Positions 44,622 through 53,884 of a stretch of 64,000 bases of DNA are shown here, piece after piece (positions within the stretch are counted from its first letter, which is position 1; the number at the start of each line of letters is the position of its first letter). Made by a program: the position numbers and the translations under genes. The stretch is taken from contig JAEUKB010000021.1 in NCBI GenBank assembly GCA_016794365.1, forward strand, positions 1-64,000, given 5' to 3'. The DNA comes from Myxococcales bacterium (GTDB lineage: Bacteria > Myxococcota_A > Polyangia > Palsa-1104 > JAEUJZ01). Below the pieces are notes generated by a model. The model saw nothing but the letters and a program-made list of their open reading frames with translations, searched no databases and was not told the origin of the DNA.

Positions 44622-45737
44622 GTGCTTGCCAACTTGCTTGGACTGCGGCTGATTGTGTGGGCGGGGCCTGTGCCTCTTCCGACATCGTATGCGCTGCTCT
44701 CTGCGATTGAACAGATCGAAGTAGAGCGCAACGCAGACGATACCGGCGGCTTTCAGTTAACGCTGCGAGCGGAAAAGAGCGTGGGCGGAGAGTTTGATCT
44801 GCTGCTCAATCCGCAGCTCGCGGTGGGATCTCGCGTGGTGATTGGCGTGATGATGGGTGCGCTGCCGCAGTGGCTCTGTGATGGTGTGATCACCCATCGC
44901 GAGCTACAGCCCAGTCCAGAGCCCGGACAGAGTCGCTTCACCGTGACGGGACGAGATGTCAGCATGCTGATGGATCGCGCCGATGTGGTGATGAGCTATC
45001 CGGGCTGTCCAGACTCGGTGATTGCGACGACGATCCTGGCGCGCTACCTGGCGTTCGGACTGATTCCGATGGTGTCTGTGACCCTGGATGTTCCGCTTCC
45101 TACAGAGCGGATCCCGCTTCAACGTGAGACGGACTTACAGTGTCTGTTGCGGCTTGCGAAGGACAACAACTTTGTCTTTTACGTAGAGCCGCTCGGCTTT
45201 GGAAAAAACCTTGCGTACTTCGGTCCAGACAAGCGGCTGTCGGTTCCGCTTTCGCCGCTGCGGGTCGATATGGGGGCGCGCAGCAACGTCACTTCGCTGT
45301 CGGTTCGTCAGGATGGATCGCAGGCAACCTGGGTCGAAGGTCGATCGTTTCCTACCGGCTCTCCGCTGGCGATGCCGGTGATCGGTCTGCCGTACCTTCC
45401 GGTGCCTCCGCTCGCGGCGATTCCGACGATTGCTTCGCGTGTGCGCTTTGATCCGGACTTGTCTGCGCGCAGTGTTCCGCGTGCGCTGGCTGCTGCGTCC
45501 GCGATGCAAGCGCGATCGGTGTCTTCTTCCGTACAAGCCACAGGAACGCTTGATACGGTGCGCTACGGAGCCATCTTGAAGCCGCGCTCTCTCATCGGTG
45601 TGACCGGCGCTGGCTACTCGTTTGACGGCTACTACTTCATCTCGAAAGTACGGCACCAGATTGGCAAAGGAACGTACTCCCAGAGCTTCACTTTGAGCCG
45701 CGAAGGAATCGGCTCTGTAACCCCGATGGTGATGTGA
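44622..45737 (+). CDS. Baseplate hub protein (gpD/Afp8-N like)
   Basis: 371 residues from GTG 44622, with a G-rich site upstream. The pattern matches phage late-control D/VgrG-N type hub proteins: SAIEQIEVERNADDTGGFQLTL, VVIGVMMGALPQWLCDGVI, FTVTGRDVSMLMDRADVV, ETDLQCLLRLAKDNNFVFYV and a C-terminal beta domain ending VRHQIGKGTYSQSFTLSREG. It forms the base of the spike. The stop overlaps the start of the spike gene. Confidence 0.82.
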   Translation: MLANLLGLRLIVWAGPVPLPTSYALLSAIEQIEVERNADDTGGFQLTLRAEKSVGGEFDLLLNPQLAVGSRVVIGVMMGALPQWLCDGVITHRELQPSPEPGQSRFTVTGRDVSMLMDRADVVMSYPGCPDSVIATTILARYLAFGLIPMVSVTLDVPLPTERIPLQRETDLQCLLRLAKDNNFVFYVEPLGFGKNLAYFGPDKRLSVPLSPLRVDMGARSNVTSLSVRQDGSQATWVEGRSFPTGSPLAMPVIGLPYLPVPPLAAIPTIASRVRFDPDLSARSVPRALAAASAMQARSVSSSVQATGTLDTVRYGAILKPRSLIGVTGAGYSFDGYYFISKVRHQIGKGTYSQSFTLSREGIGSVTPMVM

Positions 45738-46336
45738 TGTCTGACAAGCAGAGCTTCTTTGGAAAGTATCGTGGTCTGGTTGCAAACGTCATCGATCCAG
45801 AGCGCCGGGGACGCATCTTGGTCCAGGTTCCTGCGGTCTACAAAGACGGGGTGAGTGGCTGGGCAGAGCCCTGTCTTCCGCTGGTCGGAATGCGCAGTGG
45901 ACTGCTGGCGCTGCCGCAGATTGGGGCCAGTGTCTGGGTCGAGTTTGAACAGGGAGATCCCGAGCGTCCCATCTGGTGCGGAGGCTTCTGGCGTACGGGC
46001 ACAGCTCCGTCGGCGATTGCACCGCTACAGACAGTGTTACAGACCGCAAGCGGACACTCGATTGTGCTGGATGACACACCGGGTGTAGGCGGGATCAAGC
46101 TGACCACGCTGGCCGGTGATGTCATGCAGATCTCACCGGGAAAAGGAGCGATGATTCAGACGCTTACGGGGGACAAGGTAGAAGTCTCTCCTGCCGGAAT
46201 TACGCTGCAAAGTGCGACGGGAAATCGGCTGGTTGTGAGCGCGGCAGGAATCGAGCTTTCGACTTCTCAAGGCGCGAGCATTCGCATGATTGGTGCAGCG
46301 GTGATGATCAACAACGATGGGCTGATGGTGACGTAA
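45737..46336 (+). CDS. Spike protein (gpV/Afp8-C-like)
   Basis: 199 residues from ATG 45737 (a GTG three bases earlier is possible). The N-terminal OB-fold has FFGKYRGLVANVIDPERRGRILV and WVEFEQGDPERPIWCGGFW. It is followed by short beta repeats (MQISPGKGAMIQ, KVEVSPAGITLQ, RLVVSAAGIELS) that form a needle-like beta-helix. It makes the membrane-piercing spike. It is followed directly by the PAAR-like gene. Confidence 0.88.
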   Translation: MSDKQSFFGKYRGLVANVIDPERRGRILVQVPAVYKDGVSGWAEPCLPLVGMRSGLLALPQIGASVWVEFEQGDPERPIWCGGFWRTGTAPSAIAPLQTVLQTASGHSIVLDDTPGVGGIKLTTLAGDVMQISPGKGAMIQTLTGDKVEVSPAGITLQSATGNRLVVSAAGIELSTSQGASIRMIGAAVMINNDGLMVT

Positions 46337-46653
46337 TGCCGACTCCTGTCTTGACGATTGCTGCGCAGATTGTCTGTCCGCACTCGGGCTCTGTGGTGAT
46401 TGTGACCAAGAACGGGCGTGTCACTTCGGGGGGACAGCCGCTCATCACAGCCGGAGATGAGTACCGCGTGATGGGCTGCAAAAATCCTCCCACGGCGGGT
46501 CCGATGTGCGCGTCAGTGATCTGGCCGATGCCCGCGCTGCGCGTGAAAGTGGGAGGAGTGCCGGTGCTGCTCTCGACCTCGCTCGGACAGCTCTTGCCGC
46601 TTCCTGCTCCGCCGGTTGTGACGCCAACACCTTCACGAGTACAGGGGACGTAA
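46336..46653 (+). CDS. PAAR-like spike tip protein
   Basis: 105 residues, start overlapping the previous stop (TAATG). It opens with VLTIAAQIVCPHSGSVVIV and continues GGQPLITAGDEYRVMGCKNPP, the arrangement of DUF4280/PAAR-like tips where Cys/His residues bind a metal at the point. A Pro-rich tail ends the protein. It probably sharpens the spike and may carry cargo. Confidence 0.7.
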   Translation: MPTPVLTIAAQIVCPHSGSVVIVTKNGRVTSGGQPLITAGDEYRVMGCKNPPTAGPMCASVIWPMPALRVKVGGVPVLLSTSLGQLLPLPAPPVVTPTPSRVQGT

Positions 46654-46655
46654 CC

Positions 46656-47069
46656 ATGGCCATGCGGTTTCCGTTTCACATTGGTAGCCGTGGCAGTACT
46701 GCCACCACAGACAGCAGGGAAGACACCTATGTTCGGGATCTGCTGGAACAAGTGCTGCTGACCACTCCGGGGGAACGGGTGAATCGACCGGACTTTGGCA
46801 GCGGACTGCTCGGGATGGTGTTTTCGCCGGGCGGAGATGTCTTGCAAGCGGCCCTGCAAGCGAGCGTACAAGCCACCCTTCAGCGCTGGCTGGCGGACTT
46901 GGTGATGGTGCAGGCCGTGGCGGTGGAAGTCGAAGACTCGACGGTGAGCGTCACGGTTCAGTACGTCGTACAGCGCACGCAGCAGCAGCAAGTGACGCGC
47001 TTTTCGACCGATCTTGCGTCGGGGCAACAGACAAGCGCTGGCACAGGTAGCGCGCTGGGAGGATCGTGA
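46656..47069 (+). CDS. gp25-like baseplate wedge protein
   Basis: 137 residues from ATG 46656 (or the nearby ATG at 46662). The segment EDTYVRDLLEQVLLTTPGER and VNRPDFGSGLLGMVFSP is the GPW/gp25 signature; VQATLQRWLADLVMVQAVAV continues it. It anchors the sheath to the baseplate. Its stop overlaps the next start. Confidence 0.92.
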   Translation: MAMRFPFHIGSRGSTATTDSREDTYVRDLLEQVLLTTPGERVNRPDFGSGLLGMVFSPGGDVLQAALQASVQATLQRWLADLVMVQAVAVEVEDSTVSVTVQYVVQRTQQQQVTRFSTDLASGQQTSAGTGSALGGS

Positions 47070-48979
47070 TGAGCGAGAGCCAAGACAACCGAAGCGGGCC
47101 AGAGCTGGACTATCTGACACGCGACTTTGCCAGCTTCCGGCGACTGATGCTGGATCGCTTGGCCAGCTTGAGTCCCGGCGCGGCAACCGGTCATCCTGCG
47201 GATCTGGGCACCACGCTGGTCGAAGTTCTCGCCAGTGCCGCCGATGAGCTGAGCCTGTATCAAGACGCGGTCATCACGGAGTCCTATCTGACGACGGCGC
47301 GGCTGCGGACTTCGGTGCGACGACATGCGCGGCTGCTCGACTATGCGATGCACGACGGCTGGAATGCGCGGGTGTGGGTCAGCGTGTGTGTGACCGCGAG
47401 TGCCGACGGTGCGATCCTGCCGCAAGGGACCGTGCTCCTGACGCGCGTCGAAGGACAGCCCGCCGTGGTGTTCCCGCAAGAGATCCCGAGCCTGCGCAGT
47501 CGCGGCGCGCTGGTGTTTGAAACCACGCACGATCTGTCGCTGCGCAAGGCACACAACCAGCTTCGACTGGACCCAAGTGCTGGCGCGCTGGCTCCTTTGG
47601 CGCAGTCGGCGGTGCTGCTTGATGCATCGTCAGAGCTGGCGCTAACCGTCGGGGATGTCCTGATCTTTGAAGACAGTGCAGAGCCTGCGGCGACAGCGGT
47701 GGCACTTTCTCGACGGCATCCAGTGCGGCTCACCAGCGTCGAAGTGACCCAGAATGCAGCGGGTCAGCGCGTGGTGCGGATTGGCTTTGGCGCGGCGGAT
47801 GCGCTGCCCTTTGCGCTGACTGCGGAGCGCGCGCGAATCGTCGGCAACGTGGTGCTGGCGGATCATGGCTACTCACTGCCCGATGCCGAAGAGCTGACCC
47901 ACTCCGAGGATCGCAAAAGGCCGCAGCTTACGTTGGGACCGCTGACCTGGCAGACGCTGGTGATGTCCGCTGGACAGCCGGTGCTGTTCGATCCCAGCGC
48001 GGCAGCGTCGTCTGCGATGAGCGGGACGGATGGACCTGAGACCCTGCTGCGTCCGGTGATTTCTCTTAGCGATGAAGACGGAGCGTCCTGGCAAGCGCGA
48101 CGCGATCTGCTGCGCAGCGGGATGCATGATCGCGACTTTGTGGTCGAGTCCGAAGACGACGGACGGACGTTTCTGCGCTTCGGTGATGGCGCAAACGGTC
48201 AGCGTGCGACGGGTCGCTTGCTCGCGCGCTATCGCATCGGCTGCGGCACGGTCGGCAACATCGGAGCAGAGTCGCTCGGTCACATTGCCAGCGCGCTGCC
48301 CGGTCTGGTGTCGATTCGCAACCCGCTTCCCGCTGTCGGTGGCTGCGATCCAGAGTCCATCGAGCAAGTCCGTTTGCTGGCTCCGCATCGCTTTCAGACC
48401 CAAGAGCGCGCGGTCAGCAGCGACGACTACATCCGCATTGCCAAGCGCTATCCAACCGTGCGAGACGTGCTGGTTTCTCGTCGCTACACCGGCAGCTACT
48501 ACACGATTTCGCTCACGGTGGTGCGACGCGGAGGGCTCGCACTGGATCAGCGCTTTCGCGACGGACTGCTCGCGCATTTGGATCGCTTTCGCATGGCCGG
48601 GCATGTGCTGCGGATCGTCGATCCGGTCCTGATTCCGCTCGACCTCAAGCTGCTGGTGGGAATCGCGTCCGGGCACTTTCGATCCGATGTGCTGTCGTCG
48701 CTGTACGCCGCGCTGGGTCCAGGCAGTACGGACGCGCCGGGCTTCTTTCATCCCGATCGTCAGACGCTGGGTCAGCCGGTGTATCTGTCGCAGCTGGTCC
48801 GCGAAGCGATGCAAGTGCGTGGCGTGACGTGGGTGGAGCCGGTTCGTTTCCGTCGCTACGGAGAGTCCTCCGATCGCGATGTCCTGCCGATGCATCCGTG
48901 CGAGCTGCCGCGTGTCGAAAACCTGGCGACCGACAAGACACGGGGAACCCTCGAGCTTCTGATCGGAGGACGACCATGA
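47069..48979 (+). CDS. Baseplate J-like assembly protein 1
   Basis: 636 residues from ATG 47069, with GGGAGGA before it; a GTG at 47066 is also possible. The start LDYLTRDFASFRRLMLDRL and DLGTTLVEVLASAADELSLYQD are typical of the putative baseplate assembly proteins in eCIS loci (Afp11/Afp12 class). FVVESEDDGRTFLRFGDGANG and the C-terminal region with PLDLKLLVGIASGHFRSDV are the J-like parts. It forms part of the baseplate wedge. It overlaps the next gene by 4 bases. Confidence 0.88.
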   Translation: MSESQDNRSGPELDYLTRDFASFRRLMLDRLASLSPGAATGHPADLGTTLVEVLASAADELSLYQDAVITESYLTTARLRTSVRRHARLLDYAMHDGWNARVWVSVCVTASADGAILPQGTVLLTRVEGQPAVVFPQEIPSLRSRGALVFETTHDLSLRKAHNQLRLDPSAGALAPLAQSAVLLDASSELALTVGDVLIFEDSAEPAATAVALSRRHPVRLTSVEVTQNAAGQRVVRIGFGAADALPFALTAERARIVGNVVLADHGYSLPDAEELTHSEDRKRPQLTLGPLTWQTLVMSAGQPVLFDPSAAASSAMSGTDGPETLLRPVISLSDEDGASWQARRDLLRSGMHDRDFVVESEDDGRTFLRFGDGANGQRATGRLLARYRIGCGTVGNIGAESLGHIASALPGLVSIRNPLPAVGGCDPESIEQVRLLAPHRFQTQERAVSSDDYIRIAKRYPTVRDVLVSRRYTGSYYTISLTVVRRGGLALDQRFRDGLLAHLDRFRMAGHVLRIVDPVLIPLDLKLLVGIASGHFRSDVLSSLYAALGPGSTDAPGFFHPDRQTLGQPVYLSQLVREAMQVRGVTWVEPVRFRRYGESSDRDVLPMHPCELPRVENLATDKTRGTLELLIGGRP

Positions 48980-51765
48980 GCGACGACAAGCGGCTCACTA
49001 CGCCGGACTATTCGGTCAATCGACCCGGACAGTCCACGATCTTTTATCGCGCGACGACGCACGGACAGAGCCTGCTGCGCATGAAGACGCGGCTGGCGAA
49101 GCAGTCGATTGCGAGCGGACCTCATCAAGGAAGCACGCCGCTGGCTGCGCTGACGACGCTGGCCGATCACGAACCGGTGGTGGCGCTTCTGTCGGCGTGG
49201 TCAGCGACGCTCGATGTGCTGACGTTTTATCAAGAGCGCTTTGCCAACGAGACGTACCTGCGCACCGCGACGGAGAGCTTTTCGCTGCGCTGTCTGTCGC
49301 AAGGCATTGGCTATCGACCGCAGCCCGCGCTGTCTGCTTCGACGTACCTGGCGTTTACGATCGATGACTCGGCCAGCATGCCGACGCAGGTGACGATTCC
49401 GGCGCAGACTCAAGTGATGAGCGTTCCGTCGGGAAGCAAGCTGCCGCAGTTCTACGAAACCACCAGTGAGCTGACGGCGCGCGTCGGTCTGAACCAGCTT
49501 GTGCCGCGTCTGGTGGTGCCGCAGACGCTGCTTGCCAGCAACCAAGCGAGTGCGGGCGCGGTGGTGACGACGCTGTATCTTGATGGACAGAGCACTGGGC
49601 TGGCGGTGGGGTCGCTCGTGCGGCTTGGGAATGCCTCGACGCTGCAAGTGACAGCGCTGCGTCGCGATCAGAGCCAGCTTCTGACCGAAGTCACGTTTCA
49701 AGTGCTCGACGGACCGTCCGTTCGGCTGGCGTCGGTGGCGAGCCTTCCGAGCGGCGATCCCAGCAGCCTGCCGCGTGTGCTCAGTGAGTCGGTGGTGCGC
49801 GAGCACATCGTCGGTCGCTCGTGGGATCACACAACGCTTCTGTCCGCCCTGGCAGAGCGCGGCTGGGATGCCCAAGTGGTCGAGCAGCTGACCGCGTCGG
49901 TGTTAGCGGATCGTTCGACGGCCAGCGTCCTGGCCTATCGTCAGCAGTGTAGCTGCTTTGGCGCGGGTGCCGTCCCGTGGAGCAGCCTGCCCAAGGTCGA
50001 TTCCACCTATCTACGCGGCACCGATCTGTATGCCGATAGCAGCAGCAGCTGGGACGAGACTGCGTCGAGCAGCAGCACCGTCACGCGCAACAAGCGCAGC
50101 GTCTGGGAAGACTCGTGGGGACAGCTCTACAGCGCGACCACCAGCAGCGATCTGTTTCTTGACCGCACCGCCACGGAGCTGGTGGCCGGTAGCTCGATTT
50201 TGCTGGCGGGATCGGTTGGATATCGCAGCTACACCGTCGGCAGCGTCAGCCACACCACGGTACGCGGCTACGGAACCACGGCGCGCAGCACCGGCATCAA
50301 GCTTGGCGTGACCAGTGGGGCGCTGGCTGCCGCGCAGAGCGTCAAGTTCCTGGTTCGCGACACCAGCGTGTACTTGCAGAGCGAAGAGCTGCCCCTGTGT
50401 GCGACGGTTGCGTTGACGGATGACAGCCCGGTGCGCGACTCGCTGGAGCTGTCGGGGCTTCAGCTTGGGCTGCGGGCCGGACAGCCGCTGCTCGTGACCG
50501 GCGAGCATGCCGATCAGAGCGGTGTGACCAGCCGTGAGATCGCGATCTTGGCGCAGGTCGTACATCGGGGTGGATATACCTCGCTGTATTTTACCGAGCC
50601 TTTGAAAGCAGAACGCAAGCGGAGCACCGTTTCGATCTGTGCGAATGTCACGATAGCCACCCATGGCAAAACGGTCGCTACAGAGGTTCTGGGAAGCGGT
50701 GATGCGAGCCTTTGCAACCAGCGCTTTGTGCTCAAAGAAGGACCGCTGACGTATCTGCCAAACGCGTCGGCAAGCGCGTCGGCAAGCGCGTCGGCAAGCG
50801 CGTCGGCAAGCGCGTCGGTAAGCGCGTCGGGCATCCGCAGCACGCTGAAGGTGCGCGTCGGTGGGGTGCTGTGGCAAGAGGTAGACTCGCTGCTTACCCA
50901 AGACGGGCGCAGTCGCTGTTATGTGCTGGAGTGCTCGGACAGCGGTCAGGTCAGCGTGGTGTTCGGTGACGGCACGTACGGTGCGCGACTGCCGAGTGGA
51001 CAAGACAACGTCGTGGCCAGCTATCGCGTCGGCAGTGGACTCGATGGTGAGCTGGCTGCCGAGAGCCTTACGGTGCTGCTGTCGCGGCCCCTTGGCTTGC
51101 GCAGCGTCAGTCAGCCACTGCCAGCATCGGGAGCGGCGGCGGCGGTGTCGGCGGATGCGCTGCGGTCAGAGCTGCCGCTGTCGGTGGCGACGCTCGGTCG
51201 TGCGGTGTCGCTGCTCGATCACGAGCGAATGGCTCAGAGCTATCCGGGGATTGCCAAGGCGCAAGCCACGTCGGTGCGTCTGGCTGGTGCCGTCGGTGTG
51301 CATCTGACGGTGGCGACCGATGATGGCGAGCCGCTTGATCAAAGCTCGGCGCTGTATCAAGGCCTGCGCACGACGCTGCAATCGCTGGGTGACCCGACGC
51401 AGCCGCTGCTGCTGGACGACTATCAGCCGCAAGCGTTTCGTCTGAAGCTGCGGATTTCGCTGGACCCACGCTTTGATCCGTCGCTGGTGTGCGTGGCGGT
51501 GCGGACCCAGCTTGCGCAGACGTTTTCCTTCGCGGCGCGAGGCTTTGCTCAGTCGGTGCGTGCGGCGGAAGTCTTGGACGTGGTGCAGTCGGTGCCGGGG
51601 GTGCAAGGTGCGCTGCTCGATGCGCTGTATCTGGCGGGCGACTCGCCGAGTCGGCGCCTGCTTTTGCCAGCGACGCCCGCGTGGATCGACCGGACGGGAC
51701 GCAGCGCGGGTGCCGAGATCCTGATCCTTGAGCTTGATGACGACAGTGTGGGGGTTTTGTCATGA
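48976..51765 (+). CDS. Baseplate J-like assembly protein 2
   Basis: 929 residues from ATG 48976 (ATGA overlap). It resembles the first J-like protein: SVNRPGQSTIFYRATTHGQS, VVALLSAWSATLDVLTFYQERF and a late VVFGDGTYGARLPSGQDNVVASYRVG followed by a J-like C-terminus. A run of (Ala-Ser) repeats lies at ~597-618, encoded by a 12-bp DNA array, between the beta-rich middle and the C-terminal domain. It completes the baseplate wedge. It overlaps the gpI-like gene by 4 bases. Confidence 0.85.
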   Translation: MSDDKRLTTPDYSVNRPGQSTIFYRATTHGQSLLRMKTRLAKQSIASGPHQGSTPLAALTTLADHEPVVALLSAWSATLDVLTFYQERFANETYLRTATESFSLRCLSQGIGYRPQPALSASTYLAFTIDDSASMPTQVTIPAQTQVMSVPSGSKLPQFYETTSELTARVGLNQLVPRLVVPQTLLASNQASAGAVVTTLYLDGQSTGLAVGSLVRLGNASTLQVTALRRDQSQLLTEVTFQVLDGPSVRLASVASLPSGDPSSLPRVLSESVVREHIVGRSWDHTTLLSALAERGWDAQVVEQLTASVLADRSTASVLAYRQQCSCFGAGAVPWSSLPKVDSTYLRGTDLYADSSSSWDETASSSSTVTRNKRSVWEDSWGQLYSATTSSDLFLDRTATELVAGSSILLAGSVGYRSYTVGSVSHTTVRGYGTTARSTGIKLGVTSGALAAAQSVKFLVRDTSVYLQSEELPLCATVALTDDSPVRDSLELSGLQLGLRAGQPLLVTGEHADQSGVTSREIAILAQVVHRGGYTSLYFTEPLKAERKRSTVSICANVTIATHGKTVATEVLGSGDASLCNQRFVLKEGPLTYLPNASASASASASASASASASVSASGIRSTLKVRVGGVLWQEVDSLLTQDGRSRCYVLECSDSGQVSVVFGDGTYGARLPSGQDNVVASYRVGSGLDGELAAESLTVLLSRPLGLRSVSQPLPASGAAAAVSADALRSELPLSVATLGRAVSLLDHERMAQSYPGIAKAQATSVRLAGAVGVHLTVATDDGEPLDQSSALYQGLRTTLQSLGDPTQPLLLDDYQPQAFRLKLRISLDPRFDPSLVCVAVRTQLAQTFSFAARGFAQSVRAAEVLDVVQSVPGVQGALLDALYLAGDSPSRRLLLPATPAWIDRTGRSAGAEILILELDDDSVGVLS
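50764..50830 (+). repeat. 12-bp in-gene array encoding Ala-Ser linker
   Basis: Five units of GCGTCGGCAAGC (last with GGTAAGC) start at 50764, 50776, 50788, 50800 and 50812, plus a partial unit. They encode a low-complexity linker inside the second J-like protein and keep the reading frame. Confidence 0.95.
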
Positions 51766-53882
51766 GTCCCGCGACTTCTCTGCGTACGCACAGTGAGCGA
51801 CTCTATGCGCGGCTGCCTGCGATTTATCGTCTGCGAGACTTCCAGCAAGGTGAGCCGCTGCGCGCGCTTCTGTCGCTGCTGGAAGAAGAGCTGTCGCTGG
51901 TCGAGTCCGACATTGCGCGGCTGTATGACAACTGGTTTGTCGAGACGTGCGACGACTGGGCGGTGCCGTATCTGGGCGATCTCCTCGGGGCGCGGCTGCG
52001 TCATGCGGTCAACGCGCGCACCTTTACGGCCAACACGCTGGCCTATCGACGACGCAAAGGCACGCTGGGGACGCTGCCTGCGCTGGCGCGAGATGTCACC
52101 GGCTGGGCCGCGCACGTCGTCGAATATCAGTCGCTGGTGGTGACCTCGCAGCATCTGGGCAGCCCGCGTCCGCGCAACCTGGGCACGGTGAACCTGCACA
52201 GCGTCGATGCACTCGATCGCATCGGGACGCCATTTGAGCAGACGCAGCGCAGCACCGATGTGCGCAGCCGGGGCCGCTTTCATCCCGAGCAGCTGGGTCT
52301 GTACGTGTTCCGTCAGAGCGTGCAAAAGCTACAGCGAGCCGTCGCGCTGCCTTCTGCTGACCTTGCGGGCTGCTTCTTCGTCGGAGCGCTCGGTCAGCCG
52401 CACCCGCTGTTTTGTCCGACGCGCAGCCGTCCGGGCCTTCTGCAACCGGAAGAGCCAGGTCTCTTTCCGCAGCCGATTTCTCGTCGCGAGCTGTTTCGTC
52501 TGCTGGAGCAGCGAAGACAAGCGCTTCTCGACGGACGGGTGGTGACAGATCCGTACTTTGGCAGCGAGCCGGTCTTCCGCGTGAGCTTCTGCGACGATAA
52601 GGGCCGTATCACCGAGGTCTCGCCCGATCAGATGGTTGCGGCCAATTTGTCGTCGCTGTGGCGGCCTCCTGCGCGGCTCTTGTATCGACGGGGGCGCGAT
52701 GGCAAGCAGGTCGAGCTGCCGGTGACGCTGGCGGTCGATCCCGAGCTGGGACGGCTGGCGTTTGCCGAAGGACTGAGCCCGCGCAAAGTCTGGGTCACAT
52801 ATCACTACGGAGCGACGGCAGAGCTGGGCGGCGGTGGCTATCCTCGGCGACGCTGCGCGGAAGCATCGGAGCTGCGCGTCACGGTGCAAGACGGCGACTC
52901 GCAGAGCGTGCTTGGGAAGCTGGCGAGTGTGACGACCGCGACGGCGCTCTTTCAGGGCGGACAGAAGCTGGTCTTGGAAATCACCGACAGCGATTTTTAC
53001 AGCCTGGGTGCGCTGGTGGTTCCGACCGGCTGCACGCTGACGCTGCGAGCGGCGAGCGGCCAGCGTCCGGTGCTGAACGCGCCCCAGTCGGTGCTGACGA
53101 TCTCGCTGGGGGAAGGATCGTCGCTGGTGCTCGATGGACTGCTGCTGTCGGTGAGCGTGTCGGTGGCGGCGCTTGGTGGCACTGCGATGGCTGCTCCAGC
53201 GACGGTGCAGATAGTTCATTCGACCTTGGTTCCCGGTGTGGCGCTCGATGCAAGTGGCCTGCCGCAGAAGCCGCAAGCGCTGGCGCTCGCTTCGCCGACG
53301 CTGGATGGTTCCCTGTCGCTGCGCGTCGAGCTAAGCCGTAGCATCTGTGGTCCGATTCAGCTCGGGACGGGCTGCCAGCTCAGCGCGAGTGACAGCATCG
53401 TGGACTCGCCAGCCAGCCAAGTGGCGCTACGGGCTCCGGCGGCGAGCCTGGCCCATGTCACGGTGCTGGGACAGACGGTGGTGAAGCGCCTTTTTGACAC
53501 GCGAAACTGTCTGTTTCTGGGCGCGGTCCAGACGACGAGCAGCGTCGAAGGCGATCTCTCGTACAGCTATCTGCCCTATCAAGCGGGCGACGCGGTTCCG
53601 TATCGCTGCCAGCCACACCTATCGGTCGAAGAGTCCTCGACGGATCCCGAGCCAGTGCTTCGCGCGGTGCGTCCGCAGCTTCTGTCGCATCGCTACGGCG
53701 CGCTTGGCTATGCCCAGCTGGACGTTCGCAGTCACAGCGCGATTCGCAGCGTCGCCAGCGATCAAGGCGAGCCCGGCGCGTTTCACCACCTTCAGCAAGC
53801 CCTGCGAGAGAGCAACCTGTTAGACAGCCAGGCTGAATATCTCCGCTCGAACCTGACCCTGAACCTTTTTGTTGTCACCTGA
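51762..53882 (+). CDS. Tail protein I-like baseplate protein with beta-helix
   Basis: 706 residues. The N-terminus is P2 gpI-like: LYARLPAIYRLRDFQQGEPL and WAVPYLGDLLGARL. YRRRKGTLGTLPALARDVTGW is a family segment of eCIS gpI-type proteins. The C-terminal half (~400-650) is beta-rich with solenoid-like repeats (TLDGSLSLRVELSRSICGPI, LSASDSIVDSPASQVAL). It probably joins baseplate to fibres. It follows the J-like genes with a 4-base overlap. Confidence 0.8.
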   Translation: MSPATSLRTHSERLYARLPAIYRLRDFQQGEPLRALLSLLEEELSLVESDIARLYDNWFVETCDDWAVPYLGDLLGARLRHAVNARTFTANTLAYRRRKGTLGTLPALARDVTGWAAHVVEYQSLVVTSQHLGSPRPRNLGTVNLHSVDALDRIGTPFEQTQRSTDVRSRGRFHPEQLGLYVFRQSVQKLQRAVALPSADLAGCFFVGALGQPHPLFCPTRSRPGLLQPEEPGLFPQPISRRELFRLLEQRRQALLDGRVVTDPYFGSEPVFRVSFCDDKGRITEVSPDQMVAANLSSLWRPPARLLYRRGRDGKQVELPVTLAVDPELGRLAFAEGLSPRKVWVTYHYGATAELGGGGYPRRRCAEASELRVTVQDGDSQSVLGKLASVTTATALFQGGQKLVLEITDSDFYSLGALVVPTGCTLTLRAASGQRPVLNAPQSVLTISLGEGSSLVLDGLLLSVSVSVAALGGTAMAAPATVQIVHSTLVPGVALDASGLPQKPQALALASPTLDGSLSLRVELSRSICGPIQLGTGCQLSASDSIVDSPASQVALRAPAASLAHVTVLGQTVVKRLFDTRNCLFLGAVQTTSSVEGDLSYSYLPYQAGDAVPYRCQPHLSVEESSTDPEPVLRAVRPQLLSHRYGALGYAQLDVRSHSAIRSVASDQGEPGAFHHLQQALRESNLLDSQAEYLRSNLTLNLFVVT

Positions 53883-53884
53883 GG

